The position numbers and the translations under genes were made by a program. Shown here piece after piece: positions 1-5,254 of a stretch of DNA of 5,724 nucleotides (position 1 is the stretch's first letter; every line of letters begins with the position of its first letter). The stretch comes from Alphaproteobacteria bacterium. Lineage in GTDB: Bacteria; Pseudomonadota; Alphaproteobacteria; Rs-D84. Location of the stretch: positions 1-5,724 of the forward strand of contig JAKSTE010000034.1 in NCBI GenBank assembly GCA_024402735.1. Direction: 5' to 3'. Below the pieces are notes generated by a model, which did no database searches, was not told the origin of the DNA, and was given only the letters and a program-made list of their open reading frames with translations.

Positions 1-176
1 GTATTCAAAAAACACAAAGCTGCTTTATATGACACAATCCACGGTTTAGAAATCACAATCTCTCTAACAGGATAAATTTTTGGCCTTAATATAATATTTC
101 GCATACCTTTTCTAGTTTCTATTTTTATCGGTATACATTCTCCTGAGCTTAAAGTAAAAAACTTTTCTACATTCAT
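1..176 (-). CDS. Probable YgjP/DUF45-family metal-dependent hydrolase, N-terminal part (cut by window edge)
   Basis: Only the first 58 codons are inside the window; the gene continues past the left edge. The frame is open and starts at ATG 176-174, overlapping the transketolase stop as ATGA, so translation is probably coupled; no good Shine-Dalgarno precedes it. The visible protein has a short polar start, then a basic stretch (ETRKGMRNIILR, residues 21-32), then a strand ending EIVISKP and a helix (SYKAALCFLN). This matches the usual opening of YgjP-like DUF45 proteins: an Arg-rich 'RxxRxxxLR' segment, a '(V/I)xxP' strand and a helix of the type 'A..F...K..W'. The family is a putative zinc metallopeptidase with an HExxH motif further along, but that motif lies outside the window, so the assignment rests on the N-terminal pattern alone. 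The substrate and cellular role of this family are poorly known. Confidence 0.55.
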   Translation of the reverse strand, partial: MNVEKFFTLSSGECIPIKIETRKGMRNIILRPKIYPVREIVISKPWIVSYKAALCFLN

Positions 177-1945
177 TTTAAATATTGTTTGATTTCTTTT
201 ATTATAGTATCCGTATCAAAACCATAATGTTTATAAACCTCTTCTCCACTACCTGTTTTTCCAAACTCATCTATTCCTATAACAACATCCGCAAATTTAA
301 ACCAATTATCCGGAGTGGTTGCTTCTATAGCTACAACACACCCTTTTAGTAAATTTTGTTTATACCCTGAAGACTGTTGTTTAAAATCCAACATATTAAC
401 CACAGACACCACCTGTACGTGTTTATATCTAGAAGCTATATCCACCGCTAGTGGTATTTCTGAACCGGTTGCAATTATTGTCGTTTTTACATTTTTTGAT
501 TTTGCATGATAAATAATATATGCCCCTTTTGATAGATCAGCATCAAACGGAGTATTTATTTGTTTAAAAGCTTGTCTAGAAACTATTAAAACAGACGGCT
601 TATTATCTTTTATAGCTTTTTGCCAAGAATAATCCATTTCTGTTATATTACATGGTCGAAAAACATTTAAATTTGGTATCATCCGCAAGGAAGCTAATTG
701 TTCTATAGGTTGATGGGTTGGACCATCTTCTCCGACACAAATACTATCATGAGAAAAAACATATATTACCGGCAAACTAGCCATAGCAGACAAACGTATA
801 GCCGGACGCATATAGTCACTAAACACTAAAAATGTTGAACCAACTGTTTTTAAACCACCAGATACCATACCATTCATAATGGCCGCCATAGCATGTTCAC
901 GAACACCATAATGAATAAAATTACCATCAAAATTATCTGCTGTTATTTCTTTTAAATCTTCTATTTTGACCCCCGTACTTCCAGACAAATCAGAAGACCC
1001 TACAATCAATTTTTTCCCTGATTTAATAAGTAAATTTAGATATAAATTCGATAATTCGCGTGTGGAAATATACTCTGGTATTTTAGGTGTTTTTATAGTT
1101 GTACCTGTAGTTGTTGTGTTAATAAATTTAGATATCGGTTTGTCGGAAACTTCTCTCCATAATTTTATACCAGATTCAGAAGAATTTTTAATAATTAAAT
1201 CTAATATTTCTGAATTATTTAAACCGAATCCATGAACTTTAGAATTATTTGCTAACCTACTTCCTCTACCCAAAATATTTTTACACTGTATTAAAACAGG
1301 CAATGTAGATTTTTTTGCTCTTTCTATTGCACGATCTAAAGAATCTACATTATCACCACTAACAGACATAACATTCCAACCAACAGCTCTAAACCTAGAA
1401 CATATGTCAATATCTGTCTGCGCTTCGCCATCTATACTCAACTTATTATCATCCCACAGCAAAATCATATTATTTAATTTTAATCTGCCAGCTAAAGATA
1501 TTGCTTCAAAACTAATGCCTTCCATTAAATCTCCATCTGAACACAAACAATATGTATAAGCTTTCAAAGATTTTATTTTTTGACTCAACGCTAAACCAAC
1601 AGCATTAGCTACCCCTTGTCCCAAAGGTCCCGTTGTTGCATCAACGCCATCCATTCCATACTCAGGATGTCCAGGCAAACCACCAAATTTTCTAAAGGAT
1701 TTTATATCACCTATATTGTATCCAGACAGAAAAAGCACAGAATATAACAATGCACTTCCATGTCCAGCTGACAAAACAAACTTATCCACCCCATTACGTA
1801 AATGATTTGCAAAAACAACTGTAATTATTTCTGCTGCATCTAATATTATTCCTATATGTCCGCTTTGAGCAGATAAAACAGCACCCAAAGCACAACTACG
1901 TGCTGCATTAGACATTTGTTGCAATTGTTTGGCATTAAACTTCAT
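173..1945 (-). CDS. tkt: Transketolase (short form, complete)
   Basis: Thiamine-diphosphate enzyme of the non-oxidative pentose phosphate pathway that moves two-carbon ketol units between sugar phosphates in the cytosol. At 590 residues it is shorter than the usual 650-670. The three-domain order is intact. The TPP-binding domain has H30 (SGHIG), H62 (AGHGS), H93 (PGHPE), D137 and E142 (SDGDLMEG), N167 (DDNKLSIDG) and H238 (KVHG). The pyrimidine-binding domain has D319 (SSDLSGS), catalytic E350 (YGVREH), the FLVFSDY segment (372-378), H399 (SHDS) and GEDGPTHQP (405-413). The C-terminal domain has ATGSEIPLAV. Length is lost mainly from surface loops, for example after N47 and after K123, and from the inter-domain linker, which carries a Thr-rich stretch near residues 277-283. 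Two motif changes stand out: SGHPG reads SGHIG, and the GDG of the Mg/TPP motif reads SDG. The Mg-ligand Asp, the catalytic Glu and the histidines remain, so an active enzyme is likely. There is no Shine-Dalgarno before ATG 1945; see the promoter entry. Confidence 0.95.
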   Translation of the reverse strand: MKFNAKQLQQMSNAARSCALGAVLSAQSGHIGIILDAAEIITVVFANHLRNGVDKFVLSAGHGSALLYSVLFLSGYNIGDIKSFRKFGGLPGHPEYGMDGVDATTGPLGQGVANAVGLALSQKIKSLKAYTYCLCSDGDLMEGISFEAISLAGRLKLNNMILLWDDNKLSIDGEAQTDIDICSRFRAVGWNVMSVSGDNVDSLDRAIERAKKSTLPVLIQCKNILGRGSRLANNSKVHGFGLNNSEILDLIIKNSSESGIKLWREVSDKPISKFINTTTTGTTIKTPKIPEYISTRELSNLYLNLLIKSGKKLIVGSSDLSGSTGVKIEDLKEITADNFDGNFIHYGVREHAMAAIMNGMVSGGLKTVGSTFLVFSDYMRPAIRLSAMASLPVIYVFSHDSICVGEDGPTHQPIEQLASLRMIPNLNVFRPCNITEMDYSWQKAIKDNKPSVLIVSRQAFKQINTPFDADLSKGAYIIYHAKSKNVKTTIIATGSEIPLAVDIASRYKHVQVVSVVNMLDFKQQSSGYKQNLLKGCVVAIEATTPDNWFKFADVVIGIDEFGKTGSGEEVYKHYGFDTDTIIKEIKQYLK

Positions 1946-1958
1946 TTTGTGATATTAT
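1929..1958 (+). promoter_or_regulatory. Candidate sigma70-type promoter for rnhA
   Basis: TTGGCA at 1929-1934 matches TTGACA at five of six positions. It is followed after 18 bp by TATTAT at 1953-1958 (five of six to TATAAT). Transcription would begin near 1965, just upstream of the rnhA Shine-Dalgarno. The -35 lies inside the first codons of transketolase, and the -10 lies opposite the transketolase -10. Confidence 0.4.
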
Positions 1959-1962
1959 AACA
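1954..1962 (-). promoter_or_regulatory. Extended -10 promoter for transketolase, possibly giving a leaderless mRNA
   Basis: Reading the minus strand, TGTTATAAT (1962 down to 1954) is a TGn-extended -10 element with a perfect TATAAT. No reasonable -35 lies at 16-18 bp; the nearest TTG-containing hexamer, TTGTAC (1977-1972), leaves only a 12 bp spacer. Only 8 nt separate TATAAT from the ATG at 1945, so a start at the usual distance falls within about 0-2 nt of the start codon. The stretch just before the ATG (ATCACAAA) has no Shine-Dalgarno. Confidence 0.45.
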
Positions 1963-1968
1963 TAAAAC

Positions 1969-1972
1969 GAGG
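1969..1972 (+). promoter_or_regulatory. Ribosome binding site of rnhA
   Basis: GAGG, 9 nt before the ATG at 1982. It fixes the rnhA start and contrasts with the absence of any such site in front of the divergent transketolase gene. Confidence 0.65.
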
Positions 1973-1981
1973 TACAATAAA

Positions 1982-2410
1982 ATGCTAAAAATTTGGACTG
2001 ATGGAAGTTGTTTAGGAAACCCGGGACCTGGTGGATGGGCTTTTGTAGCAACTGATGATACAAACATATTAGAACGTAGTGGTGGCGAGATTAATACTAC
2101 CAACAATCGCATGGAATTAACAGCTGTTATAAAAGCATTAACAGCGGCACATGCACATAAAGAAGTTGAAATTCATACTGATAGCCAATACGTTAAAAAT
2201 GGTATGCAGTTGTGGTTAAAAAATTGGAAAAACAACAATTGGAAAACCGCAGATAAAAAAAATGTAAAAAATCAGGAATTGTGGCAACAATTAGATCTAT
2301 TATCTAACAGTATCATAATCCATTGGTTTTGGGTAAAAGGTCATGCTGGGGAAACTTTTAACGAGAGAGTGGATTTCTTGGCAAGAACAGAAGCAGAAAA
2401 ATTAAAATAA
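1982..2410 (+). CDS. rnhA: Ribonuclease HI
   Basis: Cytosolic endonuclease that cuts the RNA strand of RNA-DNA hybrids, removing primers and R-loops. The 142-residue protein is a single complete RNase H fold, slightly shorter than the 155-residue E. coli enzyme. The four catalytic acidic residues are present: D7 (TDGSCLGNPGPGG), E45 (NNRMELTAV), D67 (HTDSQYV) and D131 (NERVDFLA). The mobile active-site histidine H121 (VKGHAGE) is also present. All are offset by three from E. coli D10, E48, D70, H124 and D134. The Trp- and Lys-rich segment at 78-93 (WLKNWKNNNWK...) corresponds to the substrate-binding basic protrusion of the bacterial type I enzymes. The ATG at 1982 follows a well-placed Shine-Dalgarno. 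It appears monocistronic: the stop codon runs directly into a terminator hairpin, with a convergent gene beyond. Confidence 0.97.
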   Translation: MLKIWTDGSCLGNPGPGGWAFVATDDTNILERSGGEINTTNNRMELTAVIKALTAAHAHKEVEIHTDSQYVKNGMQLWLKNWKNNNWKTADKKNVKNQELWQQLDLLSNSIIIHWFWVKGHAGETFNERVDFLARTEAEKLK

Positions 2411-2437
2411 AAAACTCTCTTGATAGAGAGTTTTTTT
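2411..2437. terminator. Bidirectional intrinsic terminator between rnhA and rpiB
   Basis: The arms AAAACTCTCT (2411-2420) and AGAGAGTTTT (2425-2434) pair perfectly over 10 bp around a TGAT loop. On the + strand the 3' arm runs into seven T (2431-2437), terminating rnhA. On the minus strand the opposite arm ends in a six-T run (2414-2409) followed by a further T-rich stretch, so the same hairpin can terminate the rpiB operon. The hairpin begins right after the rnhA stop and ends 3 nt before the rpiB stop. Confidence 0.88.
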
Positions 2438-2440
2438 ACT

Positions 2441-2887
2441 TTATGACATTTTTTCAATTCTACGAACTCGACGTTCACTATTATCAAATGGACTTTCTAA
2501 AAAGCTTTGCACACACAAAAATGCTATTTCTATATCTATATCATCGGCAGCTAAAGTTAACACATTTATATCATCATGAAATCTATCATCTCTAGCTTGT
2601 TCCGGTCTTTCACAACGAGAAGCTCTGATATGTTTATACCTATTTGCTGCAATTTCCATGCCAGCGCCTGTACCACAAATTAATATACCCCTAGATTTTT
2701 TATCTTCTAACATAGAATCTGCTAATTTTTTTGCCACATCAGGATAATCCACTTTTGTATTTAAATCTTCTACACCCAAATTTTCTACCTTATAACCAAC
2801 AGCCATCAACATTTCATACAAATATAATTTTAATCCGACACCTCTATGATCAGAAGCTATAAAAATCTTGGTTATATCTTTATTCAT
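2441..2887 (-). CDS. rpiB: Ribose-5-phosphate isomerase B
   Basis: Interconverts ribulose 5-phosphate and ribose 5-phosphate, feeding the non-oxidative pentose phosphate pathway and nucleotide synthesis. The 148-residue protein has the full RpiB/LacAB fold. It has the N-terminal strand with SDHRG (12-16), the DYP segment (47-49) that helps form the active site, and ICGTGAGMEIAANR (70-83), which carries the catalytic Cys71 and the phosphate-binding loop. IRAS (87-90) and HDDINVL (104-110) follow, with His104 at the position of the ring-opening histidine. Many family members read HND here; HDD is a variant I believe occurs elsewhere in the family, so I do not treat it as a defect. ATG 2887 has an AGGA ribosome site 9 nt upstream, inside the end of the bactofilin gene, from which it is separated by 2 bp. 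It is the last gene of the operon. Confidence 0.94.
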   Translation of the reverse strand: MNKDITKIFIASDHRGVGLKLYLYEMLMAVGYKVENLGVEDLNTKVDYPDVAKKLADSMLEDKKSRGILICGTGAGMEIAANRYKHIRASRCERPEQARDDRFHDDINVLTLAADDIDIEIAFLCVQSFLESPFDNSERRVRRIEKMS

Positions 2888-2889
2888 TT

Positions 2890-3234
2890 TTATTTATCCT
2901 TTCTTTTAGATAATTTGCACTCTAAACCTGTGTTTTCCGTTATATTTAACGTTTTATAAGATAAAACACCCACCATTTGTGCATTACTAAAAATATTTGC
3001 AGTATCCACTGTAGCAGGTCCATTAAGTTCGCCGTGTAGAAACAAATTTTTTGTTATAATTTCCCCAACTACACATCCTCCTCTTCCTATAATTACAGTT
3101 TCTGCTTGAATATTACCTTCCACAGATCCATGGACTTGGACTACATTATCTGTTTTAATATTACCCTTCAAAGCACAACCTGCTCCTATTATAGTTGGAG
3201 ATTGTTTTTCTATAGAATTGGTAAAAGCTAACAT
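2890..3234 (-). CDS. Bactofilin (polymer-forming cytoskeletal protein)
   Basis: A small (114-residue) bactofilin. The family self-assembles without nucleotide into filaments on the inner face of the cytoplasmic membrane and positions cell-wall enzymes. A short N-terminal tail (1-13) precedes the core, which begins TIIGAG (14-19). Short imperfect beta-helix repeats follow, with the family's regular 'G.(I/V)...' spacing: ALKGNIKTDN, VHGSVEGNIQAE, VIIGRGGCVVGEI, LFLHGELNG, and the diagnostic terminal turn VGVLSYKTLNI (88-98). The basic tail CKLSKRKDK is probably disordered. The protein starts MLAF, which resembles the short hydrophobic membrane-targeting peptide at the N-terminus of several bactofilins. 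ATG 3234 has an excellent AAGGAG 6 nt upstream, embedded in the last codons of the M23 peptidase gene. Only 3 bp separate the two genes, so they are very likely co-expressed. Confidence 0.93.
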   Translation of the reverse strand: MLAFTNSIEKQSPTIIGAGCALKGNIKTDNVVQVHGSVEGNIQAETVIIGRGGCVVGEIITKNLFLHGELNGPATVDTANIFSNAQMVGVLSYKTLNITENTGLECKLSKRKDK

Positions 3235-3246
3235 CTTTTACTCCTT
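3235..3246 (-). promoter_or_regulatory. Ribosome binding site of the bactofilin gene
   Basis: On the minus strand AAGGAG (3246-3241) sits 6 nt before the bactofilin ATG. It overlaps the final Lys and Glu codons of the M23 peptidase. It is the strongest Shine-Dalgarno in the window, consistent with a structural protein needed in more copies than the enzyme upstream. Confidence 0.75.
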
Positions 3247-4518
3247 TACAAATTTCTTAGGGTTAAATTGTACGCCTTTATAACGAATTTCATAGTGTAA
3301 ATGGGGGCCTGTAGACCTGCCAGAAGATCCTGCCAACCCAACTACAACACCAGGTTTTATCCAATCACCACGCACAACCATCGCTTTTGACAAATGAGCA
3401 TACAACGTTGTAAAACCTAACCCATGATCTATTTCAACTGTCATACCATATCCTGCACGATCACCAACAGCTATTACCCTTCCAGGAGCCACAGCATATA
3501 ATTCCGTTCCTATTTTACCTGCAAAATCTATTCCTTTGTGTTTTTTTGTTTTATGTGTAAAAGGATCTGTTCTAGTACCAAAATCAGATGATATACGCAT
3601 ATTTTTAACAGGAGCACCTATTGGTAAAATATTATGTAATCTATTTAATCCACTCCATTTTTCTAATTTTTGAGCTATTTGTTGATATCTTGGATCTTGA
3701 TTGTTTTTGGTATTCAAAGGTACAAATTTATCAATAATATACTTATTTGTGTAATTGTTTGCTTGGTCTATCAAAATCTTTTCAGACAATCCCAACTTTC
3801 CAAGAGAACTATCTATATTTTTAATAAAACCATGCAATTCTTCTGTTTTTTCAGTAGAAAGTCCATCGACTATTTCAACTATTTGTTTATCAATATCCGC
3901 TATTTTTATTGCGTTTTCTTGTAATTGTATATTTTGTTCTTTAATATTTTTATTTTCTAGTCTTATCAATTCTAACTGTAAAGACAAATCTGCAAACTTT
4001 TCAAATTCAGGCACATAATGTTCAGATCCCATCATTTCCGAAATTCTAGTGTATAAAAAATCCAACTCTCCCCATGTTTTTAACTTAGAAGCAATTAATT
4101 TTTCTTTTTCTTCTGCCGATATCTTATCTTTTTCTGCATTTAATATCTTGTTGTCAGCAACATTTAAAGAATGGGTTAAATCATTATATTTTTTTAAATA
4201 TTGTTTTAAATCTGTTATCTGACGGTTGTGTAAATTTTTCATATCTTCCAATTGTTGCGTACGTTTTTGCAACAAAGGTCTATGATACACATATACATAC
4301 GAAGACCAAGAAGCCCACAATATCATGGCTATCACTACACAAAACTTTGTAAATCTTAAAAAGCTACCTTGCTGATATGTTTTCACCGTTCCGTTATGTG
4401 TATTCATAATAGAACAATCTTTAGGAGGAAATAGTACAGTAATAACATGCCATACAACACGAAAAGGTGCTGTAAGCATAGACCAAATTGAAGAAAAATA
4501 CTTAGTTATAAAGTTCAT
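3238..4518 (-). CDS. Membrane-anchored coiled-coil M23 (LytM-type) peptidoglycan endopeptidase
   Basis: A 426-residue cell-wall hydrolase with one transmembrane anchor. Residues 1-56 are probably cytoplasmic, with a hydrophobic or amphipathic first part. A single membrane segment spans about 57-78. Residues 83-215 are Lys/Glu/Gln/Leu-rich and predicted coiled coil, and a linker follows. A LytM domain occupies about 303-420. The zinc ligands are H327 and D331 (HKGIDFAG) and H408 (HLHYE), with H375 (YAHLS) and H406 as catalytic histidines; GYGMTVEIDHG and GSSGRSTGPHLHYE are textbook M23. All active-site residues are intact, so this looks like an active DD-endopeptidase and not a LytM activator such as EnvC. 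The N-terminal half resembles the region found before M23 domains in alphaproteobacterial proteins (DUF5930-like; from memory). The start codon overlaps the methyltransferase stop as ATGA. The upstream AAAAGAAGA is a weak ribosome site, so coupling is likely. The bactofilin immediately downstream suggests that it localises this enzyme. Confidence 0.93.
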   Translation of the reverse strand: MNFITKYFSSIWSMLTAPFRVVWHVITVLFPPKDCSIMNTHNGTVKTYQQGSFLRFTKFCVVIAMILWASWSSYVYVYHRPLLQKRTQQLEDMKNLHNRQITDLKQYLKKYNDLTHSLNVADNKILNAEKDKISAEEKEKLIASKLKTWGELDFLYTRISEMMGSEHYVPEFEKFADLSLQLELIRLENKNIKEQNIQLQENAIKIADIDKQIVEIVDGLSTEKTEELHGFIKNIDSSLGKLGLSEKILIDQANNYTNKYIIDKFVPLNTKNNQDPRYQQIAQKLEKWSGLNRLHNILPIGAPVKNMRISSDFGTRTDPFTHKTKKHKGIDFAGKIGTELYAVAPGRVIAVGDRAGYGMTVEIDHGLGFTTLYAHLSKAMVVRGDWIKPGVVVGLAGSSGRSTGPHLHYEIRYKGVQFNPKKFVKE

Positions 4519-5216
4519 TTGTCTTCTTTTGTGGAAGAAAGTGTACTTAATAAAGCATCAATAGTCAAGCCATCACGCAATATAGATTCATTATTCATAT
4601 TAAAACCCCGATATAAAGAAACACCTGTCTTAACCCCCTGTTTAGCCCTCAACAAAACACGTTCGCTACAAATTTTCTTACTGAACAATGGAAATATCTG
4701 AATATTTCCAAAATGTTTCTTTGATAATACATACAACACCTTGTCCAACAACAAACTATCAACTATAGTACAGAAAAAGCCTGATGGTTTCACTCTAGCC
4801 GTAGATTTATCAATCCATTGTATTATATCAATATTGTGATGTGCTTTATGTTTAGCAGGGGTACCGTAAAAATAAGGGGGATTTGTAACGACACAATCAA
4901 AAACCTGTTGTGTTGACCACTTATTCAAGTCATTATGCACCAAATCTATTTTCAAACTATTCAATTTACAATTTTTCTCACAACTCTCTAACATTTCTTT
5001 AGACACATCTATACCAACAATAGTCGAAACATTAGGATTTTCAGCTTTGATACAAAGAGAAACTCCACCAGTACCTATTCCAATATCTAAAACACTATGA
5101 ACATTATTAGGAACACAAGCAGCAAGCCACACAGCATCTGAAGTAGGATTATAAAAACTATGTTGCATAGTTATCTTTCCATTTAATAATGTAAAAAAAT
5201 CTTGTTTTTCAGACAT
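4515..5216 (-). CDS. trmN6: TrmN6-like tRNA1(Val) adenine-37 N6-methyltransferase
   Basis: A 233-residue SAM-dependent class I methyltransferase, expected to modify A37 of a tRNA(Val). Residues 10-33 (LLNGKITMQ...DAVWLAAC) match the characteristic N-terminus of the TrmN6/YfiC group. LDIGIGTGG (43-51) is the SAM-binding loop, D70 caps strand 2, D96 is the adenine-side acidic residue and NPPY (112-115) is the catalytic N6-adenine motif. The C-terminal part (PLFSKK...ERVLLRAKQG, then ILRDG) also fits the family. I place the start at ATG 5216. An in-frame TTG at 5237 would add seven residues, but it has no ribosome site and the family begins close to the LLNG segment. The ATG itself has only AGG one base upstream, too close to act as a Shine-Dalgarno. 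It is the first gene of the four-gene operon and overlaps the M23 gene by 4 bp. The exact tRNA target is inferred from the family. Confidence 0.8.
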   Translation of the reverse strand: MSEKQDFFTLLNGKITMQHSFYNPTSDAVWLAACVPNNVHSVLDIGIGTGGVSLCIKAENPNVSTIVGIDVSKEMLESCEKNCKLNSLKIDLVHNDLNKWSTQQVFDCVVTNPPYFYGTPAKHKAHHNIDIIQWIDKSTARVKPSGFFCTIVDSLLLDKVLYVLSKKHFGNIQIFPLFSKKICSERVLLRAKQGVKTGVSLYRGFNMNNESILRDGLTIDALLSTLSSTKEDK

Positions 5217-5221
5217 ACCTA

Positions 5222-5227
5222 TATAAT
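5222..5227 (+). promoter_or_regulatory. Candidate -10 element for the divergent membrane-protein gene
   Basis: A perfect TATAAT, 28 nt before the ATG at 5255, would start transcription near 5234 and leave a leader of about 20 nt containing the ribosome site. The -35 is unclear: TTGTTT at 5202-5207 leaves only 14 bp. It lies opposite the operon's own -10. Confidence 0.35.
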
Positions 5228-5250
5228 AATTCAACAAAAATAAAAGGCAA
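5223..5250 (-). promoter_or_regulatory. Candidate promoter of the methyltransferase-M23-bactofilin-rpiB operon
   Basis: On the minus strand TTGCCT (5250-5245) is followed after 16 bp by TATTAT (5228-5223). A start 7 nt downstream of the -10 would fall exactly on the A of ATG 5216, giving a leaderless mRNA. The -35 is only a moderate match (four of six). TATATA at 5225-5220 is an alternative -10 that would push initiation into the coding region. Confidence 0.35.
5242..5247 (+). promoter_or_regulatory. Ribosome binding site of the membrane-protein gene
   Basis: AAAAGG ends 7 nt before ATG 5255, good spacing for a Shine-Dalgarno. It supports this ATG as the start and the + strand as the coding strand. 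Confidence 0.5.
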
Positions 5251-5254
5251 GTTT

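Noticed and set aside
315..509. A short + strand frame with Cys- and Thr-rich composition.
   Set aside because: It is the antisense shadow of the transketolase C-terminal domain and has no ribosome site.
1098..1125. A GTT/GTA-rich run as a possible microsatellite or regulatory repeat.
   Set aside because: It is imperfect and encodes the Thr-rich transketolase linker (TTTTGTT), which is enough to explain it.
966..1235. An 89-residue + strand frame inside transketolase.
   Set aside because: It is the shadow of the linker and N-terminal coding region on the opposite strand; the transketolase motifs on the minus strand are unambiguous.
1972..1977. TTGTAC as a -35 for the transketolase promoter.
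   Set aside because: The spacer to TATAAT would be 12 bp, too short for a sigma70-type promoter; the TGn extension explains promoter strength better.
2620..2650. HDD in place of HND in RpiB as evidence of a broken enzyme (the histidine region at residues 104-106).
   Set aside because: The catalytic Cys and His are intact, and HDD is, to my recollection, a natural variant in the RpiB family.
3670..4018. Two overlapping + strand frames of 84 and 87 residues.
   Set aside because: They are antisense to the coiled-coil region of the M23 peptidase. Their apparent hydrophobicity and Phe/Ile/Ser richness is what the complement of Lys/Glu/Asn-rich AT-rich codons gives.
4519..4701. A 60-residue + strand frame.
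   Set aside because: It is antisense to the conserved C-terminal part of the methyltransferase, with nothing to support expression.
5217..5237. TTG start at 5237 for the methyltransferase, adding seven residues (MLNYYIG).
   Set aside because: It has no ribosome site, the added residues are not family-like, they would span the predicted -10 hexamers, and ATG 5216 lies at the expected distance from the first conserved segment.
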